A stretch of 64,000 bases of DNA from an uncultured Aquabacterium sp. (GTDB taxonomy: Bacteria; Pseudomonadota; Gammaproteobacteria; Burkholderiales; Burkholderiaceae_C). The DNA is taken from positions 1-64,000 of the forward strand of contig NZ_CAJYGK010000145.1 of the NCBI RefSeq assembly GCF_913773725.1, given 5' to 3'. Positions 45,442-54,108 of this stretch are shown here, piece after piece; within the stretch, counting starts at the first letter, position 1, and every line of letters starts with the position of its first letter. The notes beneath the pieces are model-generated. The model made no database searches. It had not been told where the DNA came from and was given only the letters and a program-made list of their open reading frames with translations. The translations under genes and the position numbers were made by a program.

Positions 45442-48400
45442 TCAGGGCTGGCGGGCCACGCGCAGGTCCAGCGTGAGCGGGTGCTCGATGCCCGGCTGCA
45501 GCGGTTTGAGGTTCATCGGCCCCGGGGTGTGGCCCATGCGGAAGAAGCGCGCCAGACGACGGCTTTCCGCCTCGTACGAGTTCACCGGGAAGGTGTCGTA
45601 GTTGCGGCCACCCGGGTGGGCGACGTGGTACTGGCATCCCCCCACCGAGCGCTTGAGCCAGGTGTCCACCACGTCGAACACCAGTGGCGCGTCGACGCCG
45701 ATGGTGGGGTGCAGACACGAAGGCGGCTGCCACGCACGGTAGCGCACACCGGCCACGAATTCGCCCACGCGGCCCGTGGGGTGCAGCGGCAGGATGTGGC
45801 CATTGACCGTGACCACATGGCGGTTGCCGTTCAGGCCGGTGGCCTTGACCTCCAGCCGCTCGAGCGACGAATCCACGTAGCGCACCGTACCGCCGATGGC
45901 GCCCTCTTCGCCCATCACGTGCCACGGCTCGAGCGCCCCGCGCAGCGTCAGCTTGACGCCTGACGCGGCAAAGTCGCCGATGAACGGGAAGCGGAACTCG
46001 AAATGCGGCGCGAACCAGTCGGATTCGAAGTGGTAGCCCGCCATGTCGAGCTCGGCCAGCACATCGGCGAAGTCCTGCTGTACGAAACTCGGCAGCAGGA
46101 AACGGTCATGCAGGCCCGTGCCCCATCGCGTCAGGCGCTGTGCGCCATGGCCCTGATACGGCTCCTTCCAGAACCAGGCCACCAGTGCGCGCAACAGCAG
46201 CTGCTGCACGAGGCTCATCTTCGAATGCGGCGGCATCTCGAAGGCGCGCAACTCCAGCAGCCCCAGGCGCCCCGTGGGCCCATCCGGCGAATACAGCTTG
46301 TCGATGCAGAACTCGCTGCGGTGCGTGTTGCCCGTGGCGTCGATCAGCAGGTTGCGCAGCGTGCGGTCGATGAGCCACGGCGGGCACTGGCCCCAGATGG
46401 CCATCTGCCGCTCGATTTCCTTCAAACCCAGCTCGGTCTCGTAGACCTGGTCCTGACGCGCCTCGTCGATGCGCGGCGCCTGGCTGGTGGGGCCGATGAA
46501 GAGACCCGAGAACAGGTAGGACAGCGAGGGGTGGTTGTGCCAGAAGGTCAGCAGCGAAGGCAGCAGGTCCGGGCGCCGCAGGAAGGGGCTGTCGGCCGGC
46601 GTGGCCCCGCCCAGCACGAAGTGGTTGCCACCGCCCGTGCCGGTGTGGCGGCCATCGACCATGAACTTCTCGGTCGACAGGCGGGTCTGGTGCGCAGCCT
46701 CGTACAGGAACTCGGTGTGGTCCACCAGTTGCGCCCAGCTGGACGCCGGGTGGATGTTCACCTCGATCACACCGGGGTCGGGCGTGACCTGCAGCAGCTT
46801 CAGGCGGGCGTCACGCGGCGGCGGGTAGCCTTCCAGCACGATCTTCACGCCCAGTTCGGCCGCGGTGGCTTCAACGGCGGCCAGCAGATCGAGGTAGTCG
46901 TCCAGGCTGCTCAGCGGCGGCATGAACACATACAGCACCCCACCGCCCTGGCCTTCGGTTTCCACCCGGGGGCCGTTGGCGCGGTCCGGGTTGCGCACCT
47001 CCACGCACAGCGCCGTGCGCGTGATCCAGTGCGCCGACTCGAAGCGGCTGGGCTGTTTGTTCGGATCGACCAGGCCGGGCGTGGCCGGCCCGGCCGAGGC
47101 CACCACCGGGTTGGCGGCCAGGTGACCCCATTCGCCGTTGTGTCCCGGGCGTCCCTCCACGCCCTCACCCATCAGGCCGGCCACGCCCTGCCCTTGCACC
47201 GACACCGCCCCGCCCTGGGCAAAACCGCCGCCCACCTGGTGCGCGCCGTACTGCGAACGCAGCGCGGCCGCATCGGCCAGCGGCGCCTTGGGCGCAAACG
47301 GGTCGTGTTCGTGCACAAAGGGGTACTCGCCCTTCGTCACCCAGGGCAGCGAATCCAGCGGCAGCCGGTAGCCCATCGGCGAGTCGCCGGGGATCAGGTA
47401 CATGCGCTCATCACGGAAGAACCAGGGCCCGGTCACCCACTTCGGGCCGGACAGGCCGACCGGCCAGTCGCGCTTGAGCGGCAGCGCATAGCCCACCCGG
47501 TGATCCAGCCCCTGGTCGAACACGCGACGCAGGCGCACGCGCTCGAGTTCGTCGTCCAGGCGCGCATCCAGCGGGTCGACGTTCACGGGCAGGCGGCGCT
47601 CACGCCACAGGTAGTACCACGTGTCCTCGTAGCCAGTCTGGATGTGGTCCGTGCCCACGCCCAGCTTGGTGCTCAGCAGGTCGATGAAGCGCTTGGCATC
47701 GTCGGTGGTGTACAGCGGCGAGTGGCGTTCATCGGCAAACAGGCTGGGGTCGTGCCAGCACGGCTGGCCGTCGGCCCGCCAGAAGATGGACAGCGCCCAG
47801 CGCGGCAGCTGCTCGCCGGGGTACCACTTGCCCTGGCCGAAGTGCAGGAAGCCGCCCTCGCCGTAGCGCGCGCGCAGCTTGTGCACCAATTCGGTGGCCA
47901 GGCCGCGCTTGGTCGGACCGAGGGCGTCGGTGTTCCATTCGGCGCCGTCGCGGTCGTCCACCGACACGAAGGTCGGCTCGCCGCCCATGGTCAGGCGCAC
48001 GTCGCCCTCGCTCAGGTGCTGATCCACCGTCTCACCCAGTGCGTCGATCGCGGCCCACTGGTCGTCGGTGTAGGGCTTGGTCACGCGCGGCGATTCGTAA
48101 ATGCGCGTGATCGCCATGTGGTGCTCGAACTCGACCTCGCACTCGTCCACGGCGCCGGTGATGGGCGCGGCGCCCGAGGGCTCGGGCGTGCAGGCCACCG
48201 GGATGTGGCCCTCGCCGGCCAGCAGGCCCGAGGTCGGATCCAGGCCGATCCAGCCTGCCCCGGGCAGGAAGACCTCGCACCACGCGTGCAGGTCGGTGAA
48301 GTCGACCTCCGTGCCGGAGGGGCCGTCCAGCGCCGCCACGTCGGCCTTCAGCTGGATCAGGTAGCCGGACACGAAGCGCGCGGCCAGCCCCATGTGCCGC

Positions 48401-48972
48401 AGCGTCTGCACCAGCAGCCAGCCCGTGTCGCGGCATGAGCCAGACTTCAGCGTCAGGGTCTGCTCGGGCGTCTGCACGCCCGGCTCCATGCGGATCGTGT
48501 AGGCGATCTCCTGCTGCAGCCGCTGGTTCAGGTGGACCAGGAAGTCGATCGTGCGCACCTCGGTGCGGTCGATGCTGTCGACGAAGGCCTTGAACGCCGG
48601 TGTCAGCTCGGCCTTGGCCAGATAGGGTTGCAAGTCGTGCAGCGAGGCCGCCTCGTACGCGAACGGGAAGGTCTCTGCGTAGGGTTCCAGGAAGAAGTCG
48701 AACGGGTTGTAGACCGCCATTTCGGCGACCAGATCGACCGTGACCTTGAACACCTCGGTCTTCTCCGGAAAGACGAGGCGGGCCAGGTGATTCGAAAACG
48801 GATCCTGTTGCCAGTTGATGAAGTGGACTTCGGGCTCAACCTTCAGCGAGTACGACAGGATGCGCGTGCGGCAGTGCGGTGCGGGACGCAGGCGCACGAC
48901 CTGGGGAGACAGGTTGACCGGACGGTCATAGCGGTAATGGGTGACGTGATTCAGGGCAACGTGAATGGACAC
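45442..48972 (-). CDS. Transglutaminase fused to DUF2126 domain
   Basis: The 1176-aa protein has a transglutaminase module at about 1-290: N-terminal IHVALNHVTHYRYDRPVNLSPQVVRLRP, then Cys in LKSGSCRDTGW, His in TDLHAWCEVFLPG and Asp in WIGLDPTSG. A long C-terminal region belongs to DUF2126 (for example RLTMGGEPTFVSVDDRDGAEWN and MVDGRHTGTGGGNHFVLGG). Such proteins accompany COG2307/COG2308 genes. Start is GTG 48972 with GGAG about 6 bases upstream; the track ORF starts 44 codons earlier. Confidence 0.88.
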   Translation of the reverse strand: MSIHVALNHVTHYRYDRPVNLSPQVVRLRPAPHCRTRILSYSLKVEPEVHFINWQQDPFSNHLARLVFPEKTEVFKVTVDLVAEMAVYNPFDFFLEPYAETFPFAYEAASLHDLQPYLAKAELTPAFKAFVDSIDRTEVRTIDFLVHLNQRLQQEIAYTIRMEPGVQTPEQTLTLKSGSCRDTGWLLVQTLRHMGLAARFVSGYLIQLKADVAALDGPSGTEVDFTDLHAWCEVFLPGAGWIGLDPTSGLLAGEGHIPVACTPEPSGAAPITGAVDECEVEFEHHMAITRIYESPRVTKPYTDDQWAAIDALGETVDQHLSEGDVRLTMGGEPTFVSVDDRDGAEWNTDALGPTKRGLATELVHKLRARYGEGGFLHFGQGKWYPGEQLPRWALSIFWRADGQPCWHDPSLFADERHSPLYTTDDAKRFIDLLSTKLGVGTDHIQTGYEDTWYYLWRERRLPVNVDPLDARLDDELERVRLRRVFDQGLDHRVGYALPLKRDWPVGLSGPKWVTGPWFFRDERMYLIPGDSPMGYRLPLDSLPWVTKGEYPFVHEHDPFAPKAPLADAAALRSQYGAHQVGGGFAQGGAVSVQGQGVAGLMGEGVEGRPGHNGEWGHLAANPVVASAGPATPGLVDPNKQPSRFESAHWITRTALCVEVRNPDRANGPRVETEGQGGGVLYVFMPPLSSLDDYLDLLAAVEATAAELGVKIVLEGYPPPRDARLKLLQVTPDPGVIEVNIHPASSWAQLVDHTEFLYEAAHQTRLSTEKFMVDGRHTGTGGGNHFVLGGATPADSPFLRRPDLLPSLLTFWHNHPSLSYLFSGLFIGPTSQAPRIDEARQDQVYETELGLKEIERQMAIWGQCPPWLIDRTLRNLLIDATGNTHRSEFCIDKLYSPDGPTGRLGLLELRAFEMPPHSKMSLVQQLLLRALVAWFWKEPYQGHGAQRLTRWGTGLHDRFLLPSFVQQDFADVLAELDMAGYHFESDWFAPHFEFRFPFIGDFAASGVKLTLRGALEPWHVMGEEGAIGGTVRYVDSSLERLEVKATGLNGNRHVVTVNGHILPLHPTGRVGEFVAGVRYRAWQPPSCLHPTIGVDAPLVFDVVDTWLKRSVGGCQYHVAHPGGRNYDTFPVNSYEAESRRLARFFRMGHTPGPMNLKPLQPGIEHPLTLDLRVARQP

Positions 48973-49100
48973 ACGACTCTCCGTAAGGAACCGCAACAGT
49001 GTGCAGGTACCTTGTGACACCAGCAAGTTGCGGGCCACCAACTTGGTGCACGCGGCTTGACCAGGGTCAGGAGGAAGGAGAACGGCCCTGATCCACGGAC

Positions 49101-49808
49101 TCACCGGTCGGGGCGCTGTCCCGATTCGGCGATCGCCTGGGTGCCTTCCACGATCATGCGCACCATGATGACCATCTGCTCGGCCAGTTCGCGCTGGCGT
49201 GCGGGCGGCTGGTCCATGGCGGTGGCACCCATGGCGAACACCAGCCGGGTGATCGCCTTGGCCGTGAGCGCAGGCTCGTACAGGCCGGTGCGGCCGGCAC
49301 GCGCCAGACGGATCAGGTCCAGGCGCAGCTCTTCCTCGAAGAAATTGAGCTGGCGATCGACCGCCTGTTTGAAGGCATCCGAGCCCACCGTGCCCTCGCG
49401 CAGCAGGATGTGCAGCGACTTGTCGTCCGATTGCAGCTGCTCCATAAAGGCCTCCACCGAGCTGCGCACCACGCTGCGCTCCTGCCGCGCCCGCTTGCGG
49501 GCCTCGCCGATGATGCGCCGCAAGGATTCCCCCGCGCGGTCGATCAGCGTGACGGCGAGTTCGTCGATGTCGCGGAACTGCCGGTAGAAGCTGTTGGGCG
49601 CAATGCCGGCCTCGCGGGCGACTTCGCGCAGGCTCAGGCTCGAGACGCTGCGGTGAGGCCCGAGGAGCTTCAGGGCGGCGGTGATGATGTCCTCGCGGGA
49701 GATCACGGCCTTGCGCCCGGGCCCGACGTGGGGCGAAGGTGCGACAGCGCGTGCATCCGGATCGGATTCAGAAACGATACCCATCACCGGCGAGGAAAGT
49801 GTTGTCAT
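49101..49808 (-). CDS. TetR-family repressor of fatty-acid desaturase operon (DesT/FabR-like)
   Basis: The 235-aa regulator has an N-terminal helix-turn-helix (REDIITAALKLLGPHRSVSSLSLREVAREAGIAPNSFYRQF) and a helical ligand-binding domain like FabR/DesT. Such proteins sense the saturated to unsaturated acyl-CoA ratio. It is divergent from a ferredoxin-reductase and desaturase operon, the same layout as desT-desCB in Pseudomonas. ATG 49808 gives a Pro/Asp-rich leader before the domain; ATG 49781 is an alternative. Binding to the adjacent operator is inferred. Confidence 0.85.
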   Translation of the reverse strand: MTTLSSPVMGIVSESDPDARAVAPSPHVGPGRKAVISREDIITAALKLLGPHRSVSSLSLREVAREAGIAPNSFYRQFRDIDELAVTLIDRAGESLRRIIGEARKRARQERSVVRSSVEAFMEQLQSDDKSLHILLREGTVGSDAFKQAVDRQLNFFEEELRLDLIRLARAGRTGLYEPALTAKAITRLVFAMGATAMDQPPARQRELAEQMVIMVRMIVEGTQAIAESGQRPDR

Positions 49809-49852
49809 GAAGCTGGGGTAGAACTGATCGCCATCATACGGGCTAGAATTAA

Positions 49853-49892
49853 TGCACAGCTGTATAGACAAACGTTCTCCCGTGCGTATACT
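49853..49892 (+). promoter_or_regulatory. Desaturase operon promoter with overlapping palindrome
   Basis: A -35-like TAGACA (49865-49870) and -10 TATACT (49887-49892) are 16 bases apart. The near-palindrome TGCACAGCTGTATA (49853-49866; TRYACAGCTGTRYA) overlaps the -35 box, placed where the TetR repressor could block polymerase. Confidence 0.55.
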
Positions 49893-49940
49893 GCCGCGAC
49901 GTTCCTGATTTGTGCCCTGTCCGAAAGGCCTGTCGACACC

Positions 49941-51041
49941 GTGTCTGCTTCTGTCACCGGCGCGCGCGCGCCCTCCACGCTGGGCCGGCTCATCGAGCCC
50001 TTCATCGCCCCCGACGTCTTCGACTTCTGGGTGGGCCACCTCAACCCCGCGTGGTCGTGGTCGCGCCCGCTCGCCAAGGTCGTCGAGCGCCATGTCGAGG
50101 CAGCCGACACCGTGACGCTGGTGCTCAAGCCCAACCGCCATGTGGGGCGTTTCGCGCCAGGCCAGCACGTCAACGTGAGTGCCGAGGTCAATGGCCGCCG
50201 CACCACCCGCAGCTACAGCCTGACCGGCATTCCGCAGCGCAACGGACGCATCAGCCTCACCGTCAAGCGTGTGGACGGCGGCAAGCTCAGCACCCACCTG
50301 TGCCGCGATGTGCAAGTGGGCGACGTGCTCGAGATCGGACCTGCCTTCGGCGAGATGACGCTGCCCGCCAAGCCCGAGGGCCGCTGGGTGTTCCTGGCTG
50401 CCGGCAGCGGCATCACCCCCTTGATGAGCCTGACCCGGGCCCTGGCCGCGCAGAACATGCCGGTCGACACCACGCTGATCTACTGGGCCAAGACCCGTGC
50501 CGAGCTGTGCTTCCTGCTGGAACTGCAGGCCCTGGCGCGCAAGCACCCGCAATTCCATCTGCATGTGGTGCTGACCCACGAGGCCCAGCTGCTGGCAGGC
50601 GAACACAGGGGCTTCATCAGCACCGAACAACTGGCCGAGCTGGCCGGCGACCTGTCCGATGCGCAGGTGTATGCCTGTGGCCCGAGCGGCTTTGTCGACA
50701 CCGCCCGCAGCCTGACCGAAGGCCGCGTGCGTCGCTTCCTGGCCGAAGGCTTCACCCCGGCGACGCTGGATGCGGCCGACGCGACCACGGTGCGCGTGCA
50801 GCTGACACGCACCGGCCGCACGCTGGAGGTGTCGACCGGCCAGTCGCTGCTGGAAGCCCTGGAAGCCCAGGGCCTGAACCCACGCTCCGGCTGCCGCATG
50901 GGCGTGTGCCACACCTGCGTGTGCACCAAGCGCGCCGGCACGATCGAAGACATCAACACCAAGGAACAGAGCACCGAGGAAGAAGGCCAGGTCCGCATCT
51001 GCGTGAGCCGCGCCCGCACCGACCTCACGCTGGACCTTTGA
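49941..51041 (+). CDS. Ferredoxin reductase for desaturase (DesC-like)
   Basis: The 366-aa flavoprotein feeds electrons to the desaturase. It has a FAD-binding domain (GQHVNVSAEVNGRRTTRSYSLTG), an NAD(P)-binding domain (VFLAAGSGITPLMSLTRAL; VYACGPSGFVD) and a C-terminal plant-type 2Fe-2S domain with ligands in SGCRMGVCHTCVC and a later Cys in VRICVSRA. Start is GTG 49941, since ATGs are absent; the track ORF begins much earlier inside the repressor gene region. It is followed 13 bases later by the desaturase. Confidence 0.88.
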   Translation: MSASVTGARAPSTLGRLIEPFIAPDVFDFWVGHLNPAWSWSRPLAKVVERHVEAADTVTLVLKPNRHVGRFAPGQHVNVSAEVNGRRTTRSYSLTGIPQRNGRISLTVKRVDGGKLSTHLCRDVQVGDVLEIGPAFGEMTLPAKPEGRWVFLAAGSGITPLMSLTRALAAQNMPVDTTLIYWAKTRAELCFLLELQALARKHPQFHLHVVLTHEAQLLAGEHRGFISTEQLAELAGDLSDAQVYACGPSGFVDTARSLTEGRVRRFLAEGFTPATLDAADATTVRVQLTRTGRTLEVSTGQSLLEALEAQGLNPRSGCRMGVCHTCVCTKRAGTIEDINTKEQSTEEEGQVRICVSRARTDLTLDL

Positions 51042-51054
51042 GGAGACTTTCCCG

Positions 51055-52176
51055 ATGAGCACGACATCCCTGAGCCGCACGCTGAGCGCCGACGAGCTGG
51101 CCCGCTTCGGCGCCGAGATCGATGCCCTGCGCGCCCGCACCGTGGCCGACCTGGGCGAGCGCGACGCGCGCTACATCCGCCGCATCTACAAGGCGGTGCG
51201 CTACACCGAGGCCCTGGGCCGCATCCTGCTGATGGCCGCGTTCTTCCTGCCGGAAGGCTGGCTGTTCCCCGCTGCGGCAGCCGGTGTGGTGCTGCTGGCC
51301 ATGTCCAAGATCCTGGACAACATGGAGCTGGGTCACAACGTGATCCACGGTCAGTACGACTGGATGGGCGACCCCCACCTGCAGGGCAAGTCCTTCGAGT
51401 GGGACATCGCCGGCACCAGCGACAACTGGCGCAAGACCCACAACTTCCGTCACCACACCTACACCAACGTCCATGGCATGGACGAAGACCTGGGCTATGG
51501 CGTGCTGCGCCTGTTCCCCGAGCAGAAGTGGCATCCGGCCCGCCTGGGTCAGCCGATCTACGCGGTCATCTTCGCGCTGCTGTTCGAGTGGGGTGTGGCC
51601 ATCCAGGACCTGCGCCTGGGCCGCTGGTTCTCGGGCCGCGTGTCGAACAAGCAGATGTACCGGATCGCCAAGCCGGCCCTGCTGAAGATGCGCCGTCAGA
51701 TGATCAAGGACTACATCGTGTTCCCGCTGCTGGCCGGGCCGGGCTTCCTGACCGTGCTGGCCGGCAACGCCGTGGCCAACGTGATCCGCAGCATCTGGAC
51801 GTACACCGTCATCTTCTGCGGCCACTTCACGACCAACGTCGAGACCTTCCCCAAGAGCGTACTGAAGAACGAGACCCGCGCCCACTGGTACGTGCGTCAG
51901 ATCCGCGGTTCGAGCAACCTGACCGGTGGCAAGCTGATCGACCTGTGGACGGGCAACCTGAGCCACCAGATCGAGCACCACCTGTTCCCCGACGTGCCGG
52001 CCAACCGGTACGCCGAAATGGCGGTCGAGGTGAAGGAAATCTGCGCCCGCTACGGCCAGTTCTACAACACCGGCTCGATGGTCAAGCAGTTCAGCCAGGT
52101 GATCTGGCGCATCCTGCGTCACTCCTTCCCCAGCTCGCCGGCCCGCGTGCGCCCGGCCACGCAGGGCGCGAACTGA
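51055..52176 (+). CDS. Membrane fatty-acid desaturase (DesB-like acyl-CoA desaturase)
   Basis: The 373-aa di-iron membrane desaturase introduces a double bond in acyl chains. Three His boxes are clear: HNVIH (about 94-98), HNFRHH (about 129-134) and HQIEHH (about 303-308). Hydrophobic segments flank the boxes. It is probably the delta-9 acyl-CoA type, because it is paired with a ferredoxin reductase and DesT-like repressor. ATG 51055 has GAGGAG-like sequence upstream. A terminator follows at 52207. Confidence 0.92.
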   Translation: MSTTSLSRTLSADELARFGAEIDALRARTVADLGERDARYIRRIYKAVRYTEALGRILLMAAFFLPEGWLFPAAAAGVVLLAMSKILDNMELGHNVIHGQYDWMGDPHLQGKSFEWDIAGTSDNWRKTHNFRHHTYTNVHGMDEDLGYGVLRLFPEQKWHPARLGQPIYAVIFALLFEWGVAIQDLRLGRWFSGRVSNKQMYRIAKPALLKMRRQMIKDYIVFPLLAGPGFLTVLAGNAVANVIRSIWTYTVIFCGHFTTNVETFPKSVLKNETRAHWYVRQIRGSSNLTGGKLIDLWTGNLSHQIEHHLFPDVPANRYAEMAVEVKEICARYGQFYNTGSMVKQFSQVIWRILRHSFPSSPARVRPATQGAN

Positions 52177-52206
52177 GACGGCGCGACGGAAGGAATCCGC
52201 CATAGA

Positions 52207-52230
52207 AAAACCCGCCGGCAGGCGGGTTTT
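52207..52230. terminator. Bidirectional intrinsic terminator
   Basis: AAAACCCGCC-GGCA-GGCGGGTTTT, a 10-bp stem, lies between the convergent desaturase and glucokinase stops. The T or A tracts allow it to work in both directions. Confidence 0.88.
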
Positions 52231-52257
52231 CTTTTGGAAGCGCGACCCGACGGGTGA

Positions 52258-53229
52258 TCAGGCGCGGCTGGCTCCGATCAGGGCCGGGTAGGCCGAATGA
52301 ATCACGTAGACGGGGATGCGCGCGAGGTAGTCGCCGAAACGGCCCTTGCGCTCGAAGCGCGCGCGGAAGGGCGAGCGCAGGAAGAAGTCACCCAGCTTGG
52401 GCACGATGCCCCCGCCGATGTAGACGCCCCCCTGGGCGCCCAGCGTGAGCGCCAGGTCGGCCGCCACGGTGCCCATCATGGCGCAGAAGGTGTTCAGCGC
52501 GGCCACGCACTCCACATCGGTGCCGTCCAGCGCATGCTGGGTCACGTCGGCCGGGCTCAGGTTGGCGTGTGCCACACCGGCCAACAGGCAGTGGGCCTGG
52601 TACAGCGCTTGAATGCCCTGACCTGACAGCGCCCCACGCTCGGCCGACACATGGTCCGGCAGCAAGGTGCGCAGCGCGCCGATCACGCGAGCCTCATCCT
52701 CATCAAAGGCCGGCAGGGTCACGTGCCCGCCCTCGCCTTCCAGCGGCACCCACAGATCCTGCCCGGGCACCGGCACGAGCCCCGACACGCCCAGTCCCGT
52801 GCCGGCACCCAGCAGCGCCTTGGCCTTGCCCGGCATGGGCTCGGTACCGCCGACCTGCACCAGGTCGGCCGCCGGCAGGCCCGGCAGGGAGAGCGCCAGC
52901 ACCGTGAAGTCGTTCAGGAACACCAGTGACGACAGCCCCAGCGCATCGCGCAGCTCGCTGATCGAGAACGCCCAGTGGGCGTTGGTCAGCGCAATCCGGT
53001 CGCCCAGGATGGGGTTGGCGATGCCGACCACGCCGGCGCGCGGACGCTGCCCGCCCGTTCGGGGCAGCACCTGCTGCAGGTAATGCTCGATGGCCTCGCG
53101 CGGACCGGGGAAGTCTTTGCAAGGCAGGTTGACGATGTGCTCGATGGGGGCATCGGGCGCTTGTTGCAAAGCCAGGCGGGCATTGGTGCCGCCCACATCG
53201 CCGAGCAGGCGGGGGTAACTGGCAGACAT
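52258..53229 (-). CDS. glk: Glucokinase
   Basis: The 323-aa cytosolic enzyme phosphorylates glucose with ATP. It has an intact N-terminal phosphate-binding motif (LLGDVGGTNARLAL), the catalytic Asp in FLNDFTVLAL, LLGAGTGLGVSGLV and the sugar-binding Glu/His in GEGGHVTLPAFDEDE. ATG 53229 is the start; the track ORF extends upstream without support. It is the last gene of the zwf-pgl-glk transcript. Confidence 0.94.
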   Translation of the reverse strand: MSASYPRLLGDVGGTNARLALQQAPDAPIEHIVNLPCKDFPGPREAIEHYLQQVLPRTGGQRPRAGVVGIANPILGDRIALTNAHWAFSISELRDALGLSSLVFLNDFTVLALSLPGLPAADLVQVGGTEPMPGKAKALLGAGTGLGVSGLVPVPGQDLWVPLEGEGGHVTLPAFDEDEARVIGALRTLLPDHVSAERGALSGQGIQALYQAHCLLAGVAHANLSPADVTQHALDGTDVECVAALNTFCAMMGTVAADLALTLGAQGGVYIGGGIVPKLGDFFLRSPFRARFERKGRFGDYLARIPVYVIHSAYPALIGASRA

Positions 53230-53282
53230 GGTGTCGGTCTCGGAATCAGGAAGGAAATGGCAGGAGGCACGCGCCGCCCGCT

Positions 53283-53989
53283 TCAGTCGACATGGAAGAT
53301 GTGCACGGGCACGCGGTCCTGCTGGAGGACGATGCGGATGGGCAGCTCGGCCACCTCCCCGGCTTCGGATGCACGCTGCAGCAAGGCACGCTTGGCCGCC
53401 CCGGTGCAGTGGATCACCGCGCACCGCGTGTCCAGCAGCGCACGGCGCGTCAGCGTCAGGCGCGGCACCGGCACATTCGGCGGGGCCGGGGCCCCACGGG
53501 CATCGTCAACGGGGCCTGCGCGTCGTCCAGCGCGGCGGCCAGCTCCGGCGCCTGCGGGAACAGCGAGGCCGTGTGGCCGTCGCCGCCCATGCCGAACAAC
53601 GTCACCTCGGCCGGCCACGGCAAGCCGGCCAGTTCGGCCTCGATGGCAGGCTGGCCGTCGGTGGGCGTGGGCGCTTCGCTGCTGACCGGCACAAAAGTGG
53701 CCGCTGCGGCAGGCCCCTGCAGCAGGTGCGTTCGCACCAGGCGCGCGTTGCTGTCGGCATGGTCCAGCGGCACCCAGCGGTCATCGGCCAGGGTCACGAC
53801 CACACGCGACCAGTCCAGTGGCAGGCGGGACAGCGCCTCGAAGAACGGCACCGGGGTGCTGCCGCCGGACAGCACCAGCAGCACGCGCTCGCGTTCGGCC
53901 AGGGCGGCCTGCAGCCGGTCGGCCGTGAAGCGCGCCAGGTTGGCCGCCAGGGTGGCCGCGTCGGCGGCCGTGTGGTGATTGAGTTGCAT
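53283..53989 (-). pseudogene. pgl: 6-phosphogluconolactonase with apparent frameshift
   Basis: The protein would hydrolyse 6-phosphogluconolactone after Zwf. The first part, from ATG 53989, reads LVLSGGSTPVPFFEAL, DDRWVPLDHADSN and LFGMGGDGHTASLFP, then leaves the family pattern after TMPVG and stops at about 53456. The missing C-terminal part (APAPPNVPVPRLTLTRRALL to HIFHVD) continues in another frame to 53283. The break lies at GGGGCCCC (53488-53495), where one extra G on the minus strand would restore a normal protein of about 235 aa. A base-call error in a G/C run is as likely as a true mutation. Confidence 0.8.
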
Positions 53990-54108
53990 GGCGATTCGAA
54001 TGGGTCGACCGGGTCGGACAGAAGGTGCTGACAGCGGGCAATCAGGGTGCCCGCAGCAGGGAGCCAGGAGCAAGGCGGCCCGCTGGCGTTCGCGCGGGCG
54101 CTGCCATG

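Noticed and set aside
46003-48438. 811-aa plus-strand ORF over the DUF2126 gene
   Set aside because: Shadow; the minus-strand protein has the transglutaminase triad and DUF2126 motifs.
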